A stretch of DNA of 64,000 nt from Cyathus striatus. Lineage: Eukaryota > Basidiomycota > Agaricomycetes > Agaricales > Nidulariaceae. The notes beneath the pieces were generated by a model. It was not told where the DNA came from, searched no databases, and saw nothing but the letters and a program-made list of their open reading frames with translations. The stretch is taken from the NCBI GenBank assembly GCA_025738555.1, contig JAOVFP010000016.1, forward strand, positions 1,922,001-1,986,000. Reading direction: 5' to 3'. The translations under genes were made by a program, and so were the position numbers. Every line of letters starts with the position of its first letter. Position 1 is the first letter of the stretch. Shown piece by piece: positions 1 through 12,732 of the stretch.

Positions 1-320
1 CCACCATGACAGGGATATGACCAAAGAGTGTGAGGTATCGGTTGATATAGAAAAGGATAGCGGCCCAGTTGAAAACGCGAGGCTGCCAGAACCGTTCCAC
101 TTCATACTGAAAGGTGAGAATATATTCGAAGATAATGATGGCTGCCGTGATAGGGAATGTCGAGGAAGGAGAGAAGAGGTTAACATTTAAAGAATGGCGA
201 TGATAGAGGGTTGGACGGAAGGAATACGACGAGGGCGGTTAGCAGGACAATGGGGACGCTAATTTTCCTGGACTCACTGATTGAAACGAGAGCGAGGGTG
301 TGGTTGGCAGTCCTGTGCAT
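1..320 (-). CDS. DUF6533-type multi-pass membrane protein, N-terminal part (cut by window edge)
   Basis: The proposed first exon starts at the ATG complementary to 318-320 and ends at a GTGAGT donor near 278. The second exon begins near 144 after a CAG acceptor and runs off the window. The spliced protein reads into a segment with the hallmarks of DUF6533 proteins, a basidiomycete-expanded family of multi-pass membrane proteins of unknown function: a hydrophobic helix ending in FEYILTFQYEVERFW (acidic LT-x-x-x-EVE-x-x-W motif), then an ILFYINRYLTLFG helix (family pattern F-x-x-NRY). The rest lies outside the window. Function is unknown. The splice is my reading, and the family call rests on these two motifs. 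Confidence 0.6.
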
Positions 321-1906
321 GATCGAAGAATTATATATCTGTGAAAATTAAGACTGAATACAACATACATTGACGCATAATCATCCAGCGTAATTGGAGG
401 AGGGTCTACCATGTCTCCCCTTCTCCCTCTTCTACCCGTAGCTCTGCTCCCAACAGTTATCTCTTGGTGTCTTCACAAATGTCGTTACAACGTTTCTGGT
501 CGTATAGCATTCGCCTTTCAGCTTTAGACAGGCACCAGTTCAACTGAACTAGCGGAGTGGGATACAGAAGAAGATTCGCCCTTTTAACAAGAGGCTTTTA
601 TAAAGCCAGTCCACCGTAAATGGCTGGAGCCACAGAACGGGGATAGGCGGGAATAGGAGCTGGGATCAAGAGAAAGTGTAATGAAAGTGGGTCCAAGGAT
701 AAGATGGATGGAATAGTCCTTGGGCGACAAAGAGGCAGTGAAGAAAGGCCTATGGGATGTGAGATTGTATCACCCACGTCGTAAAAGGGGGAATTTCACA
801 TCAAGCGCCGATCCAACAAAAACTGAGAAACCATATTTCCCGTTGATCCGGAACGGAGGCTGAAAAGTGGCCATCGGCAACTGACGCTTGTTCTCTCTTG
901 TTCCTCGTGGTCGTCACGATGAATCTCCTGTATCTCAGTCTGTTCGACTGCGACAAAGAGCGACCTTCTACGGGGAAAGAGAAGTTTTACGAATAGATTA
1001 GGGCTATGAAGGAGAATGACGTGTTTTGGACAGGCCACATGGTTGTTGTGTGATCGACGCGTTGAACAGGGTCCCAGGGACTGTCCGGACTCCGATTGGC
1101 CTATTTGAGTCGATGTGACAAAACCACTTGGGCTACTGTTAGCATGGTTTTCTTTATAAGACTGATGATACCGGAAATATGAGGCCTTTCATTGGGAAGG
1201 AACGTGTCAACGATAAGTTAAATGAAGTGGTCAACTTCACAAGTCTTAGTCAACTAGTCACATACCTCAGGTCACTTGTCACATGACTTCAATAAACAAA
1301 TGCACGCGACGGTGTGCATGACATAGCGCGGAGCGGACCGCTACCAGTCTCGACTCTCCAGAGCCGGAACCGGGAAGCAGATTCAGCCGCCTGGCATTGA
1401 CGACTTCGTGATTTGTCTCGTCTGGAAGGATTGCTGAATTTCGTTCAATGCAACTAACTCAGGTCAAGCGTACTCCTGAGCGGAAGCTGACAGGTAAGTA
1501 GTACCTGATCATTCCGAAGAATGACCGTTGCTGACAATGAAGAGGAAGCCATCACAGAATACCTCTACCCCTGTCTGAATCGCATAGCATGTTCGCGATC
1601 GGTACCTTGCATTGTAAGCCAAACATTACTTGAATGGCGTAAGTTACTGATGGAGGTTCAAAATTTCACCAGCCACGTTGTATTAGGATTCATTCCAGCG
1701 AATTGGCAGCTTTAAGCCGGGCACGACATTTGCTTAAGCTTCTGAAGTCTGAATACCACTGGACTATCAATCACATAGTCTTATCTTCCATTTTAATTCA
1801 GCTAGGTATTCTTCGGTATCAAACGTTGTTCAGCGTTTCGTGTGAGCACCATAAAATGTATTTAACCCAATAGCTACTATATGCCTAACTTTGTTGTCTC
1901 GTCACA
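321..1906. other. Intergenic, no supported gene
   Basis: About 1.6 kb between the DUF6533 gene (reading left) and the first P450 (reading right). Both are transcribed outward, so promoters of both should lie here. Short open frames at 796-1038 and 1521-1715 show no family resemblance, no splice continuation and no coding-like composition. No RNA gene or repeat was recognised. Confidence 0.5.
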
Positions 1907-3818
1907 ATGATGTCTGCTAGCCCTGCCTTAGTATCACAAGCCATCGCATTCTTCCCGTTCTTCGGAAAGAGAGAGCGAGATCCTAATGAGCTAGTTGGTA
2001 ATTCGATACTGAACGCCTGGTCATTTTTTACAAGGCGTTATGAATTCATGTGGGGGAACTTCCACAAGACCGCTGGCAATATTTTCAAATTTCGAGTCTT
2101 TCAGGTGCGTACAATAATTAAACTGAAATTAACTATCATGGTTTCTAAAATAATAAGTGACAGTACACTGTTGTTGCTATTCGTGGAGAAGAAGGACGAA
2201 AGTCTTTCTTCAACGATAGGAGTCTCAAAATCGTTGAAGGGTATGATATGCTTATGGGTCCTGTATGTTTGGTATGATTATCCTCCTCTATTTCTACTTA
2301 GGCTGCTTTGCAAGCTAGGCTCCGATTCTCAAAGATGTCAGCGAAGAATTGGCGACCGACAGGAATGTTACCGGGTTTAATAAACGCTTAGGATTACTAC
2401 TCAACAACAAAAGACTTTCTGATAGTAGGTTGAAAATATGTGTCAGTACAGTGTATTTTACTCAGCGGTTTTCATTTTTTATATAGTTTTTCCCAGTTTG
2501 ATGGAAGACATCCAGCAAAGAATGATTGGTTGGGGAACGGAAGGTCAAATCGATCCATTCCAGAATATATACGATGTACGTCAATTACCGAGCGAGCCGC
2601 TGCATCGATTCTTAACGTCAATGATGATAGTTGGTGGTCCAAATGACCCTTAGGATGACTACGTGCAATGAGCTTGCAAAAAATTATGACGATATTCATC
2701 TCTTACAGAAATATTACTTGGATTTACAGAAAAATCTATCTCCAGTTTCTTTGCTTTTGCCTTGGTTCCCTAGCGTTGCGAAGAGGAAGAAAGAAATCTC
2801 TACTGCAGGACTCTACACAATTCTCAAAAAATATGTTGACATGCGGAGGATTGCTGAGTCCCCATCTTTAGATGCAATCGATGTACTTTTGTCGAAAGGC
2901 GAGGCTGAGCATGAAATTATTGGCGTACGTCTTCTGTGCTTTCGAAACTAACCAGTATTCTCATTCCACATAATAGTTCATTCTATCTATCATTTCCGCA
3001 GGGGTATTTTACACTGGGATGATCGGTAAGTAATTTATAGTAACATGTAAAGTTTATTCCGACTCAAGGCCCGGATTGAAGCATGTTGGTCTCTTATATA
3101 TTTGGCCTCAAATCCCGAATGGATGAAGAAAGTAAAAGCAGAAATTAACGAGCTAATTGCTCAGCACACTGACTCCGCATTATCTGATCCTCATTACAAG
3201 CGGCTATCGGAAATCCCTATCGCTGTATGGGAAGACGAAATGCCTGTAGTCGATATTGTGATTAGGGAGACTATTAGGCTTTCTGTGACTGGGACCGCCT
3301 TGCGACAAAATATTACGGAACGTGTGATAGTTGATGGTCATCGAATAGAGAAGGGCGAATTTATGGCGTATTCCATTTACGATTCCCATATGAATCCAGA
3401 TATATATCAAAACCCCAGCGAGTTTGATCCAGATCGATATAGTACCGGGAGGGAAGAGGACAAGAGGAGCACATATGCATTCCTTGGATGGGGAGCAGGT
3501 ATATATATCGCTTCTATTGTTGGCATCATTTAATTTTTACTCCCCCTTTTCTCTAAAGGTCGACACCCTTGTACAGGAACGAAGATCGCCAAATTGGAAA
3601 TTAAAGCTATTCTCACGCTTTTCCTCTCCACATGCGATTATGAGGTCGTGGATCGTTATGGAAATTATCCGAAATGTTTGCCCCGTCCAGACTACAATGA
3701 TATTCATACTGTGAGTTTAAAATATTGGTGTTAAACTGGTTCTTCAGACCTAACTTTTCACAAGATAAAACCTGTTGGAGAGCCATGTTTTTTTCATTTC
3801 AAGAGGAAATTGGACTAA
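1907..3818 (+). CDS. Cytochrome P450 (P450-1), CYP51/CYP7-like fold group, intact
   Basis: Heme-thiolate monooxygenase, probably ER-anchored. I read nine exons: 1907-2104, 2164-2262, 2319-2424, 2487-2575, 2631-2924, 2977-3025, 3082-3498, 3559-3710 and 3765-3818. They sum to 1458 nt and give 485 residues with no internal stop. Landmarks are the LLLPWFPS stretch, the I-helix region in exons 6-7 (GVFYTGMIACW), the K-helix ExxR as ETIR, the FDPDRY meander, and the heme loop FLGWGAGRHPCTG with its cysteine ligand. This layout matches the basidiomycete P450s usually annotated as lanosterol 14-alpha-demethylase-like. Those are secondary-metabolism enzymes rather than ERG11, and the divergent I-helix fits that. 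The gene starts a head-to-tail tandem pair with 4490-6396. The substrate cannot be told from sequence. A second ATG lies one codon downstream. Confidence 0.87.
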
Positions 3819-4489
3819 TAGTGTTATACCTGGGATTCATTAGCTATAGGGGTACGGAAACTCAGAATAGATAATGGAAAACTACCTTTGACAGTCACAA
3901 GTGACTTTGAGGTGGATTACTTGTGCAGGTCACTGTTTCAGAGAAAAGACCGGTTCTATAAGCTCCGCAGCTCACATTACTATGTACTGAAGCTATTAAA
4001 CTACCTTAATCATTTCGAGATCATGGATGAATACGAGGACACAAACAGAAGGCCGAAGGTGGCGCGGGCGAAGGTCAGGACTAAATCATCTTGCGAGACA
4101 TTGACAACTGCTCTAATCATTTTAATTATCTTCAAGAACCGTATGCATTTCATTCTCAAGTCTATGGTATGTCTGCGATGGATCTCTTCTGTGTACATTA
4201 ACCTCACAATGTACAATTAAGATAGAACTAGAAGCTTAGCATAAAAGATTACACTCCGCTAATTTTTGCTTCATCCCTAAGTCTTGAAGGGGTGACTCTT
4301 AACCTATTTTGAACTACCCTTGCACCACTCAACTGAAAGCTCAGTGGGACATGACATTGCCTCAAGATGTAGGGGTATGGAACCTGGCCTAATACATATT
4401 GCAGTGTAAGCTACATTGGCAGTTCAAGTATTTAATGTGTAACCTCCGCAGCAATTAGACTCATTGCCCGATTTTCCTGTTCCGCTTCA
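3819..4489. other. Intergenic between tandem P450s
   Basis: About 670 bp separating the two tandem P450 copies. It presumably holds the 3' end of P450-1 and the promoter of P450-2. An open frame at 3888-4220 has no family resemblance. Nothing else was recognised. Confidence 0.5.
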
Positions 4490-6396
4490 ATGGAATTTGC
4501 TATCACGTCCATGGTATCATGCGCTATTGCTTTATTTATATTCCTATTTCTCGGGAGTACATGCGAAAAACTTATGTATAATGGTAGCTTCTCAATTCTC
4601 AATGCCCGGTCATTTTTTTCAAGACGGTTCGACTTCCTGTGGGAGAACTTTCATGGGACCGCTGGCAATATATTCAAGTTTAACGTATTTCTGGTGTGGA
4701 ATGATATTTACAACTCACAATTTTCCACCATTGCTAATGAGATGGGTGGTAGTACACTATTGTCGCTATTCGTGGAGAAGAGGCACGAAAGTCGTTTTTC
4801 GATAATAAGAATCTCAGCTTCACTGAAGGGTACTCGATTCTTAGGGCAGATGTATGTTATATGTATCACATTATTTCCTTGTTACTTGCTTTAATTAGCT
4901 TTATTTTCGAGCCAGGTCCGTCAAGACCTTAGAGACGTCAGCGTTGATTTTAACATGGGACTAAGTGCATTCAATAAACAGTTAGGATTTTTACTCAACA
5001 GGAACAGACTTTCTGATGGTATGTTGGGCGTAACATGAATTTCAGGATACATTATTCTCAGCATCTTTTATCTTCAATAGTGCTTCCAAGTTTGATGGAA
5101 GATATGAGCAAAAGGATGCTTGGTTGGAAAATGGAAGGCCAATTTGATCCATTCCGAGAAATCTACGATGTACGTCCACTAGAAAGTCGGTACTTGCATT
5201 GGTCATTGACGACTTTCGAATAGTTGGTAGTCCAGATGACCATTAGGATGGCTACTTGCAATGAACTCGCCACAAATTATGACGATATGAATATCTTACA
5301 TAAAAACTTCTTGGATCTTCGGGAGAGTCATAGTGCAATTACTTTGCTCTTGCCTTGGTTCCCGAGCCCTGCGAAGAGGAAGAAAGAAGTTGCCACCGCA
5401 GCACTCTATAAAATCATTAAGAAATACGTTAACATACGGAGGACAGCTGAGACACCCTCTTCGGATGCGATTGATGTTCTGTTATCGAAAGGTGAAACCG
5501 AGGATGAGATTATTGGAGTGCGTTTTCTTTTCTTTTAAGAACCGGTCAATATTCTTATTTCATACAATAGTTCATTATGTCGGTTATTTTTGTTGGGCTG
5601 CTTAACACTGCGAAGATGGGCAAGTGGCTTATATTTTTGAGTGACACTATATTCTCATTGTAGAGTAGCTTGTTGGTCACTTATGTTTCTGGCATTCAGC
5701 CCTGAATGGTCGGATAATGTCAAGGGTGAAATTAACGACCTTCTTTCCAAGCACACCGACTCATCTGATCCTCTTTACAAGCGGCTAGCTGAAATACCTA
5801 TTGCTGTATGGGAAGATGAGATGCCTGTCGTCGACAACGTCATCATGGAAACCATTCGACTTGTACTTAGTGGTACAGTCCTGCGACGCAATGTTGTGGA
5901 GGATATACAAATTGCTGGACACAGGGTAAAGAAGGGAGAGTGTTGTATTCCATGTATGACGTCCATATGAACCAAGACATATATCGAAATCCCAAGGAAT
6001 TTGATCCAGATCGTTACAGTCCCGGACGAGAAGACAAGAAGGGTATTTTTGCATTCCTTGGATGGGGAGTAGGTTCGTATATCATTTTTACTCTTATCAT
6101 ATTTTTGTTCAGTAACCGCTTTCTTGACTGTTAAGGTCGTCATCCTTGTCCAGGCATGAGGGTCGCTAAGTTGGAAATTAAGGCTGTCATTGCGCTTTTT
6201 CTAGCTGGATATCATTACCACGTCGTAGATGCCTCTGGAAATTATCCGAAAGACATCCCCAGTCCAGACTACAATGATCTTGACTATGTGCGTTTATAGC
6301 TTCCTCCGTAAACGATTGCCACAGACCTAATTATGTTTGAAAGCACTGCCCATTGGAGAGTCATGTTTCTTCAAGTTCCGTAGGAAGATGGATTAA
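4490..6396 (+). pseudogene. Cytochrome P450 (P450-2), tandem paralog of P450-1 with a frameshift
   Basis: Same exon plan as P450-1, with recognisable counterparts of every exon. It keeps a better N-terminal membrane anchor (about 18 hydrophobic residues), LLLPWFPSP, the K-helix motif as ETIR, FDPDRY and the heme loop FLGWGVGRHPCPG. In the exon encoding the region after the K-helix the frame breaks at about 5941. Where P450-1 has GAA TTT ATG between the conserved KG and the YS-x-YD motif, this copy is 4 nt shorter, so the frame runs into TGA at once; the correct frame resumes directly afterwards. No intron can bridge the gap. The intron at 5620-5668 has a GC-AG boundary (donor GCAAGT). Either a recent pseudogene or a sequencing error; everything else looks functional. 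Confidence 0.75.
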
Positions 6397-7878
6397 TGAC
6401 ACCTACGCTCACGATGTACTATGTTTACCACTATGCACTGTATCAGTTCGCAGAATCGAATTTATGTCTTAAGGCTGGCTTAAATGCAACGTAAAACTCA
6501 CGTATTAGGAGTGCTCTTTACAGACGACTTTTGACATCCCCGCCCCCCAGCCAGTTCCGCACTCAGTTTCCCAGTAGAAACGACTGTTAGTTCTCGAAGG
6601 ATGAACAATATTTTTCCTACCGGCCCGAAATCACTATGCCGTCAACAAGATGGATGGTGAAGAACGCCAGAACAGACCTATGATATCGCTAATAAAACTC
6701 AAACAACACTTGGCATCGCGTTCAAGTCCGGATCACAGGTCGGGCGGAAGGACACAACGACGAACGTCATTTCAATTTCGTAGACACAGTGGCGAATGTG
6801 GCGTTCTGCGTTCTGGAATCATAGACGCAAGGAGAATCGCCGAGAACCAGAACTGCCGGAGAAGAAAAAGGACGCACCGAGACTGGAATAGAAACACGTC
6901 GATGAAAAGGCTAAGAGCACTCTATCATTCCGCACGGAGCGAACGGATGTGGGAGGGAAGAACATTACTCGGAATGTGGGAGAAGTGACTTGTTGAGTCG
7001 GCGTAAATTCGGAGGGCTGATAAACGTATTATTTCTCTTGGAAGATACGCCATAGCGACAGATACTTGGAATGGAATAGTTACTAGAAAAGAGTTGGCGC
7101 AAGAGCACGTACTTACCACGAGCGCTGTAGCGCAAGCCCCGAAGAGTGCGAATCAGTATTGCGGAAGACGGAACGGAGAAGAGTGGTGGCTAGTGTCTGA
7201 GGAACTGCTCCCAAGTCCCCAATGAGGAGAGGAAGGAGGACACGCTGCAGAGGACACAATACGGGATACCAGGTCAGCACAAAGACATAAATCAAAACAT
7301 ACGAAAGCAAGACAAGAACACCAGCGCCCATCCCTGCCGGCTCCTAATCCATTATCCAAAAAAACCATCCGTCGAAGAGCGTCAATATGATAACCCATCG
7401 AGGATCAACCTACATAAGGATCGACGCGGAACGGAGCGGAATAAATGAATCACGGCGCTCCGATAACTGATAACCGTCAGAGGTCTAACGGTCCGAATAC
7501 GCCCAGGCGAAGTCGAAGAACACAAAAATACACATTCCTCGGATATTACAGCACACAATGTAACACACGACATAAAACGAGTAAATCATCCATAATCCAT
7601 AATCCATCCATCGAAAAGGACACGACAGAATATAAGAAATCATCCATCATCCATCAAAAGAAACACCAAACAGCATTGCATATGAATAGGGGTATATACA
7701 AAACCAGAAACGAGCACAACCAAAAGCAGAAGCGTGGATCAAAGTCAGTAAGGCTCAGGGGGAGCAAAAACAGGCGGAACAGATCCACAGTAATGGATTA
7801 GGTTGGAAACCCCACACCCCGCCCCGCCCCAGCTCCTAATTTTCCACCCACCCATCCACATTCACACCTCATACGAAC
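6397..7878. other. Intergenic, purine-rich on + strand, no supported gene
   Basis: About 1.5 kb. The + strand is notably rich in A and G from roughly 6,640 to 7,760. Open frames on both strands here (for example 6650-6988 + and 7113-7398 -) are low-complexity reflections of that skew and resemble no family I know. It lies between the 3' ends of P450-2 and of the minus-strand GPI-protein gene. Confidence 0.4.
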
Positions 7879-8955
7879 TTAGAAGACGAACCCGGCAATG
7901 GCAGCTACAGCGCCCCCAAGCACGCCCCACGCCGAATCGAGGCGCATCGCGCTGGAGGTGGAGCTTTGGCTCGCTTGGCTGCCGCTGGCGGAGCTTGTGC
8001 CTGCAGCGGCGGCGGAGGACGCTTGAGCTGCTGCAGAGGAGGAGGATACTTGGGATGGGTATAGTGAGCCTAGGGCTTTGATTTCGAATTCTTGGGAGGT
8101 TACGAAGACCTGTTGTGTTGGGTTGGTGTTAGTTGTATTCAAATAAAATGAGATGAAGAGATGAATGGGAGGGAGGGAGAAAAGTTGTCGGCGGGAATCG
8201 GTTGTGGCGTTAGGTAGCTCATATGAGCCGAGGACCGTGACAGGAAAAATGGAGTAGGGTAGAGAGGTGGGAGACAATGGGGAGTTAAGCAAGTACAAGG
8301 GATCTGCGGTACTGCTCAGTGCGGTGCCTTGTACGGCAGGCAGGCTGAATGTGGACTGTTCGAACTGTCCAAGGGCCTCCGTGGGAAGGTAGAAAAAAGC
8401 AGGACAACGAAAGAGAAAACGCATAGCAACGGGAGGGAAGAGGACGTACATCAGTTTCGTTCAACCGGTCAGCGAACAGGACGGTGTACCCTGTTGCGGG
8501 GGGCTGGTTAAAGTTGAATTGCTGGTTGGTGATAGTCCTCGAGCAGTCTGAGTTTTGTTCGTCAGCAAGGATGGCGATGGGGGAGACGAGGATGTTAGGG
8601 TCCTATTTGGGATCTGTTAGCTAGAGCTTGAAATGGTAGGGAGATGGGTAATGACCTTGTTGGCAATGCTAGTTGAAAAAAAGTTAGCAGACATTCACGA
8701 AGGCAAGAGCGAGACATACAGGACGATGAACTCAGTATGAGAGGGACTGTCAGTGCATGTCCAGCTAATTTGGTTGGTCGACTGCGCAACTAAACACGGC
8801 CACGGTCAGTGAGCACCAGATACGGAGGTTAAACGAAAAGACAAGCAAAACAACGTACCCCACCAGCCGTTGTCACCGCCAGGATAGGTGATGGAGACCT
8901 CAGCAGCAGCAATGGCAACGAGAGCAGCGAGAGTGGAAGCTACAGAGAGACGCAT
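7879..8955 (-). CDS. Secreted Ser/Ala-rich GPI-anchored cell-wall protein (Kre9/Knh1-like N-terminus)
   Basis: Start is the ATG complementary to 8953-8955. Exon 1 encodes a signal peptide (MRLSVASTLAALVAIAAAE) followed by SITYPGGDNGWW. Later exons give VAQSTNQISWTC, then a domain with two cysteines, DCSRTITNQQ and PPATGYTVLFADRLNETD. A roughly 340-bp intron (about 8452-8113) precedes the last exon, which encodes SQEFEIKALGSLYP, a Ser/Ala-rich linker and a C-terminal hydrophobic tail typical of a GPI-anchor signal. This order is characteristic of the basidiomycete GPI-anchored family that matches the yeast KRE9/KNH1-like N-terminal domain. The last intron is unusually long for this window. Expected location is the plasma membrane or cell wall; the molecular role of the family is not established. 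Confidence 0.8.
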
Positions 8956-10708
8956 TGTGGTGAGTAGAAAGAGGGCTGGAGAGTAGGCTGTGGGCGAGTT
9001 AAAAAGAACGTGGGGGGACAGCGCAGAGAGAAGGGAAGCTCCTTAGCACGATGTGATGGAGTGAAGGGAAACAAAAAGAGCGACCGCTAGCCTTGCCCTG
9101 TCTCAACGGCTCTTCCCGGATCCATCATGTTTGTTTTTCAACTGTCAACCGATTGTTTATCTTGTTTTCCTCTCCGTGGGCTTGGACTCATCCTCCTCCC
9201 AATGTCGTTCTTGGAATCTTTCAGTTGGAATATCGGTTTATCTCAAATGCATACCCCGAACTATACATTCCCCCTGGCCTCTCCAGCTCGCTTCAACCAA
9301 CCTACGCTTACATATTATTCAATATAATTCTCACATCCATCAACTGCCACCTTCTTCGCCTTGAGGATAAGGCGGTCTTCCAATCCATTTACGGCTAATT
9401 ATAACCTCGGCCAGCTCACTTCTTCAGTTGCGATCACTGCTTCCTCATGGTCGCCATGATATCCGTTCTATAATAACTATCAGCTTTCCTCTGTCTGTAT
9501 GTGCTGGCCGTAGTAGCTATCTTTATACCGCCTTCACAACACTTCTGCCGGCGGTCATATACGAGCTGTGAGCTGGCATGGGGAGATAACTACTGCAATT
9601 ATCCTGCGCAGTTCGTGCGAGAAGGCTTCACTAGACTAATTTGTGAACCGACTCCATTTAACGTAATACTTATGCCAAGTGTTCGTAGGCTTTTCTTCTA
9701 TGTCTGCTGGGGAACGTACTTCTTCTAATGAGTATAATACCGATTGAAGGAGCTCAAACTGTCCCAAACTCTTATCTTTTCTCCCGTCTTCTAATCCAGA
9801 AGGGAGAGGTGTATCTTTTCATAACTTCGCACATAGTGCGTACATTCTCCAAAAATACATTTCTTCTTCATTTCGGGTTTTAATCAGCCTACGAATAGCA
9901 TTGAATAGTTGACGAACCAACGAATTATCTCTATCAACTTGTATCAAGTGCGTTACTACATCCCTCAAGCCTGAGTACTGAGTCCCTAAGTTCTAAACAT
10001 ACTATCTAAGGCGGTCTTGATCGCATATCTTGCTCCAACTGTAGTACTTGCACGCTGTAATGCGTCGCTTGCATGTATCGTGAAGACCAAACTTCGAATG
10101 ATCCTGTAATATCTGTACTCAACTGTTATACACTGGACGTCAATAGGAACTTGTTTTCTTTCGAAGAACAGGGCCACGTCGCCTTCTTGAGGCTCATCGA
10201 CAATCTCTGTTTAAAGAAAGAAAAGTTGTCAAAACACTAGAATTTATCAATAATCTCGACACCATTCTCTAGGAAGCCTCGCTGGGAAACGCACTGTCAA
10301 GTTAACTTATAAAAGAATATAACACGAGCAATTACGAAGTTGTCTACCCTCCCACAAAGCACTCCATGTCCGATAGCTTCCATTTACTTGTCCTTAGAAT
10401 GTACTGGGTCAACTGTACTCCCTCGTCTCTGCTAGAGCGAAGTAGTTGTGGGATGGCTGGAAGTTCTCCGATCTACAATGTCGTGAGTAAATCATTATAA
10501 GAGACGCATATCTATAAGCACCTGAACTGGAACGAAAATAAGGAAATGTACTTATAATGATCTGTTAAAGTGAATTGTGTACGTACTTGTATCTAACTAA
10601 CTTTCATTATCCGCGGATGCAAGGAACTAATGTACTTTAAAACAGCGTGTAAATTCTTCAAACAGATGCCCCCTGTTGCCTTTTACATTTCAACTTCATA
10701 CATCCATC
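8956..10708. other. Intergenic, no supported gene
   Basis: About 1.75 kb, AT-rich, between the GPI-protein gene and the broken P450-3. Both flanking genes read away from it. Overlapping open frames at 9093-9398 and those at 9501-9728 and 9986-10177 show no homology I recognise. No RNA gene or repeat was identified. Confidence 0.5.
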
Positions 10709-12732
10709 ATGGCCACTGTATATATATCACTATTGCTCTAGCAATCGGGGGTTGCTTCTGGATATGGTGAATAGCATCAACAAGCAAAAAATACCCACCA
10801 GGTCCAATAAAGCTTCCAATCCTAGGAAACACGCTCATTATTCCAACTAATAACCCATGGTTCAAATTCACTGAATGGAAAGATCGATATGGCACGTGAA
10901 TTTAGTATATACTTCCAACCGGGGAGAGCTCAGAGATGTCAAAGGGGACATAATATATCTGGAAGCCTTGGGTCAAAATTTTGTTGCTTTAAACAGCGCA
11001 GAGGTTATACATAATCTTTTGGAGATACGGGGTCGTGTATCCTCTAGGAGGCCTGTATTCACCATGCTTGGAGAACTTATGGGGGCTGATAAAGTGAGCA
11101 GTATATTTCATGGCTATGTGCTTGATTATTATGTATTTACATTACACCGAGACCATCCCTCTTCATCAACCAGATTCGACGTGGAGGTACCAGAGAAAAG
11201 CATGTCATAATGTGCTGTCAAGTGAATCAATCAAGGAGTATGTGGCAGTTCAAAAGGGTGTGATTGCCCTCTTTCTTCAAAATGTTGTAAAGAGGAGGGA
11301 AACTTTATGGAAGAGATTCGATTGTACGTCTTCTAGTGATGTTGGTTATCTCAAGGATGCATATGTTACTTTTTATAGAGTCACAGGTCGAATTATCATG
11401 TCGGTAACGTATGGGCTGCCACTGGTTGACCTTGACGCGCATACGGTATTTCTTCAAACCTTCAAAGCATAAAATAACTATTTCTGATAAATTACAGTAT
11501 ATCGCAGATGCAGAGAAGACATTAAAACTATCTGCTGAAAGCGTGGTATCCGGAGCATATCTCGTAGACCTTATCCCAGCGTGTAAGTTGAAAGTTTTCC
11601 CTTTACATAACCATATTTTCTTACAGTCTTGTCCAGTGAAACACCTACCACCCTGGGTTCCGTTCAATTCGATACCGAAGATCGCAGCAAGTGGTGCTGA
11701 AACAGTCCTTAAAATGACTAAACCTCCTTTCGAATATGTGAAAACTGCTATGTCGCAAGGTACAGCGCCACTATCTTTCACACAGAAATGGCTAGAGGAA
11801 GCGAGGCTGTCAAGTGGTGTTGATCAGGTGGCTAAGGACGAAGAGAATGTAATGTGGATGGCTGCGACAATGTTTGCAGGTGAGAATATGAACTACGTAT
11901 ACACGTAGCTGTGTCTTTAATTGAAGTAACTCCTGTAAAGCTGGAAGTGAAACGGTACGTTAATATGTTAACTTGGTTCCTTAAACTTATATCTCTTAAT
12001 AAACATATTCTGCGCTGCTGTGGTTTATTCTTGCTATGACAATGTATTCAAATGTTCAACAAAAACTTCAAAAAGAGTTGGACTCTGTCGTTGGTCCCAA
12101 CCAAACCTTTCCGTCTTTGGAAGATCGTGAAAGATTACCATATCTTAACGCTACTATCATAGAAGTATTACGCTGGAGACCTCTGCTACTAATGGCCATA
12201 GTACACAAATTCACTGCTGATGAAGTATGTAGAGGTAGGTATTTCCTTGATTTCGCCACATGTTCCTTTACTGACGGCTGAGACAGATTATTTAATTCCA
12301 AAAGATACAGTTGTCATTCCCAATGTCTGGTACATATGTTCTATGATGTGTCATATGATTTGTTCATAACACTTACTACGAAGTTAGGGAGATCTCAAGG
12401 GATCATTGCAGTGGTATTCCGTCTGAGGAATTTTCTCCAGAGAGGTTTTTGGATACGACCTCGATTCAACCACTTGACCCTTACTCACATGCATTTGAGT
12501 TTGGAAGAAGGTTAGCTCAAACCAATCTCAGGGATATTCTAACACTAACTTCTCATGTAGAATTTGCCCTGGAAAATATTTCGGGGACAACGTTCTATTC
12601 CTTTTTATTGCTGGTATAGCGACGACTACTACCATCAGTTGATATCTAGATGCGGAAGGAAATCCTTTACCACTTGACCCGCTGTTTAACAAGGGTGCAC
12701 TTACCAGGTTTGTTGTATCGGTTGTCTTATAA
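10709..12732 (+). pseudogene. Cytochrome P450 (P450-3), degraded paralog of P450-4
   Basis: Aligns exon by exon with the intact gene at 17673-19719, including a conserved 14-nt micro-exon (11941-11954), but carries several lesions. There is a 1-nt indel between the ATG and about 10739. An in-frame TGA at 10768-10770 replaces the Arg codon of the paralog in the membrane-anchor region. One nucleotide is missing in exon 3 between about 11284 and 11322. In the heme region FGFGRR has become FEFGRR (about 12496), and a TGA lies at 12640-12642 in the last exon. The first intron begins GCACGT where the paralog has GTGCGT. Still readable are PPGP-x-KLPILGN, GRVSSRRPVFTMLGELMG, VTYGLP, WVPFNS, EVLRWR, EEFSPERF and ICPGKYFGDN. 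The original enzyme would be of the O-methylsterigmatocystin-oxidoreductase-like type common in Agaricomycetes. Confidence 0.8.

Noticed and set aside
6650..7801. Several open frames on both strands
   Set aside because: A/G skew alone opens these frames; no recognisable domain, no splice continuation.
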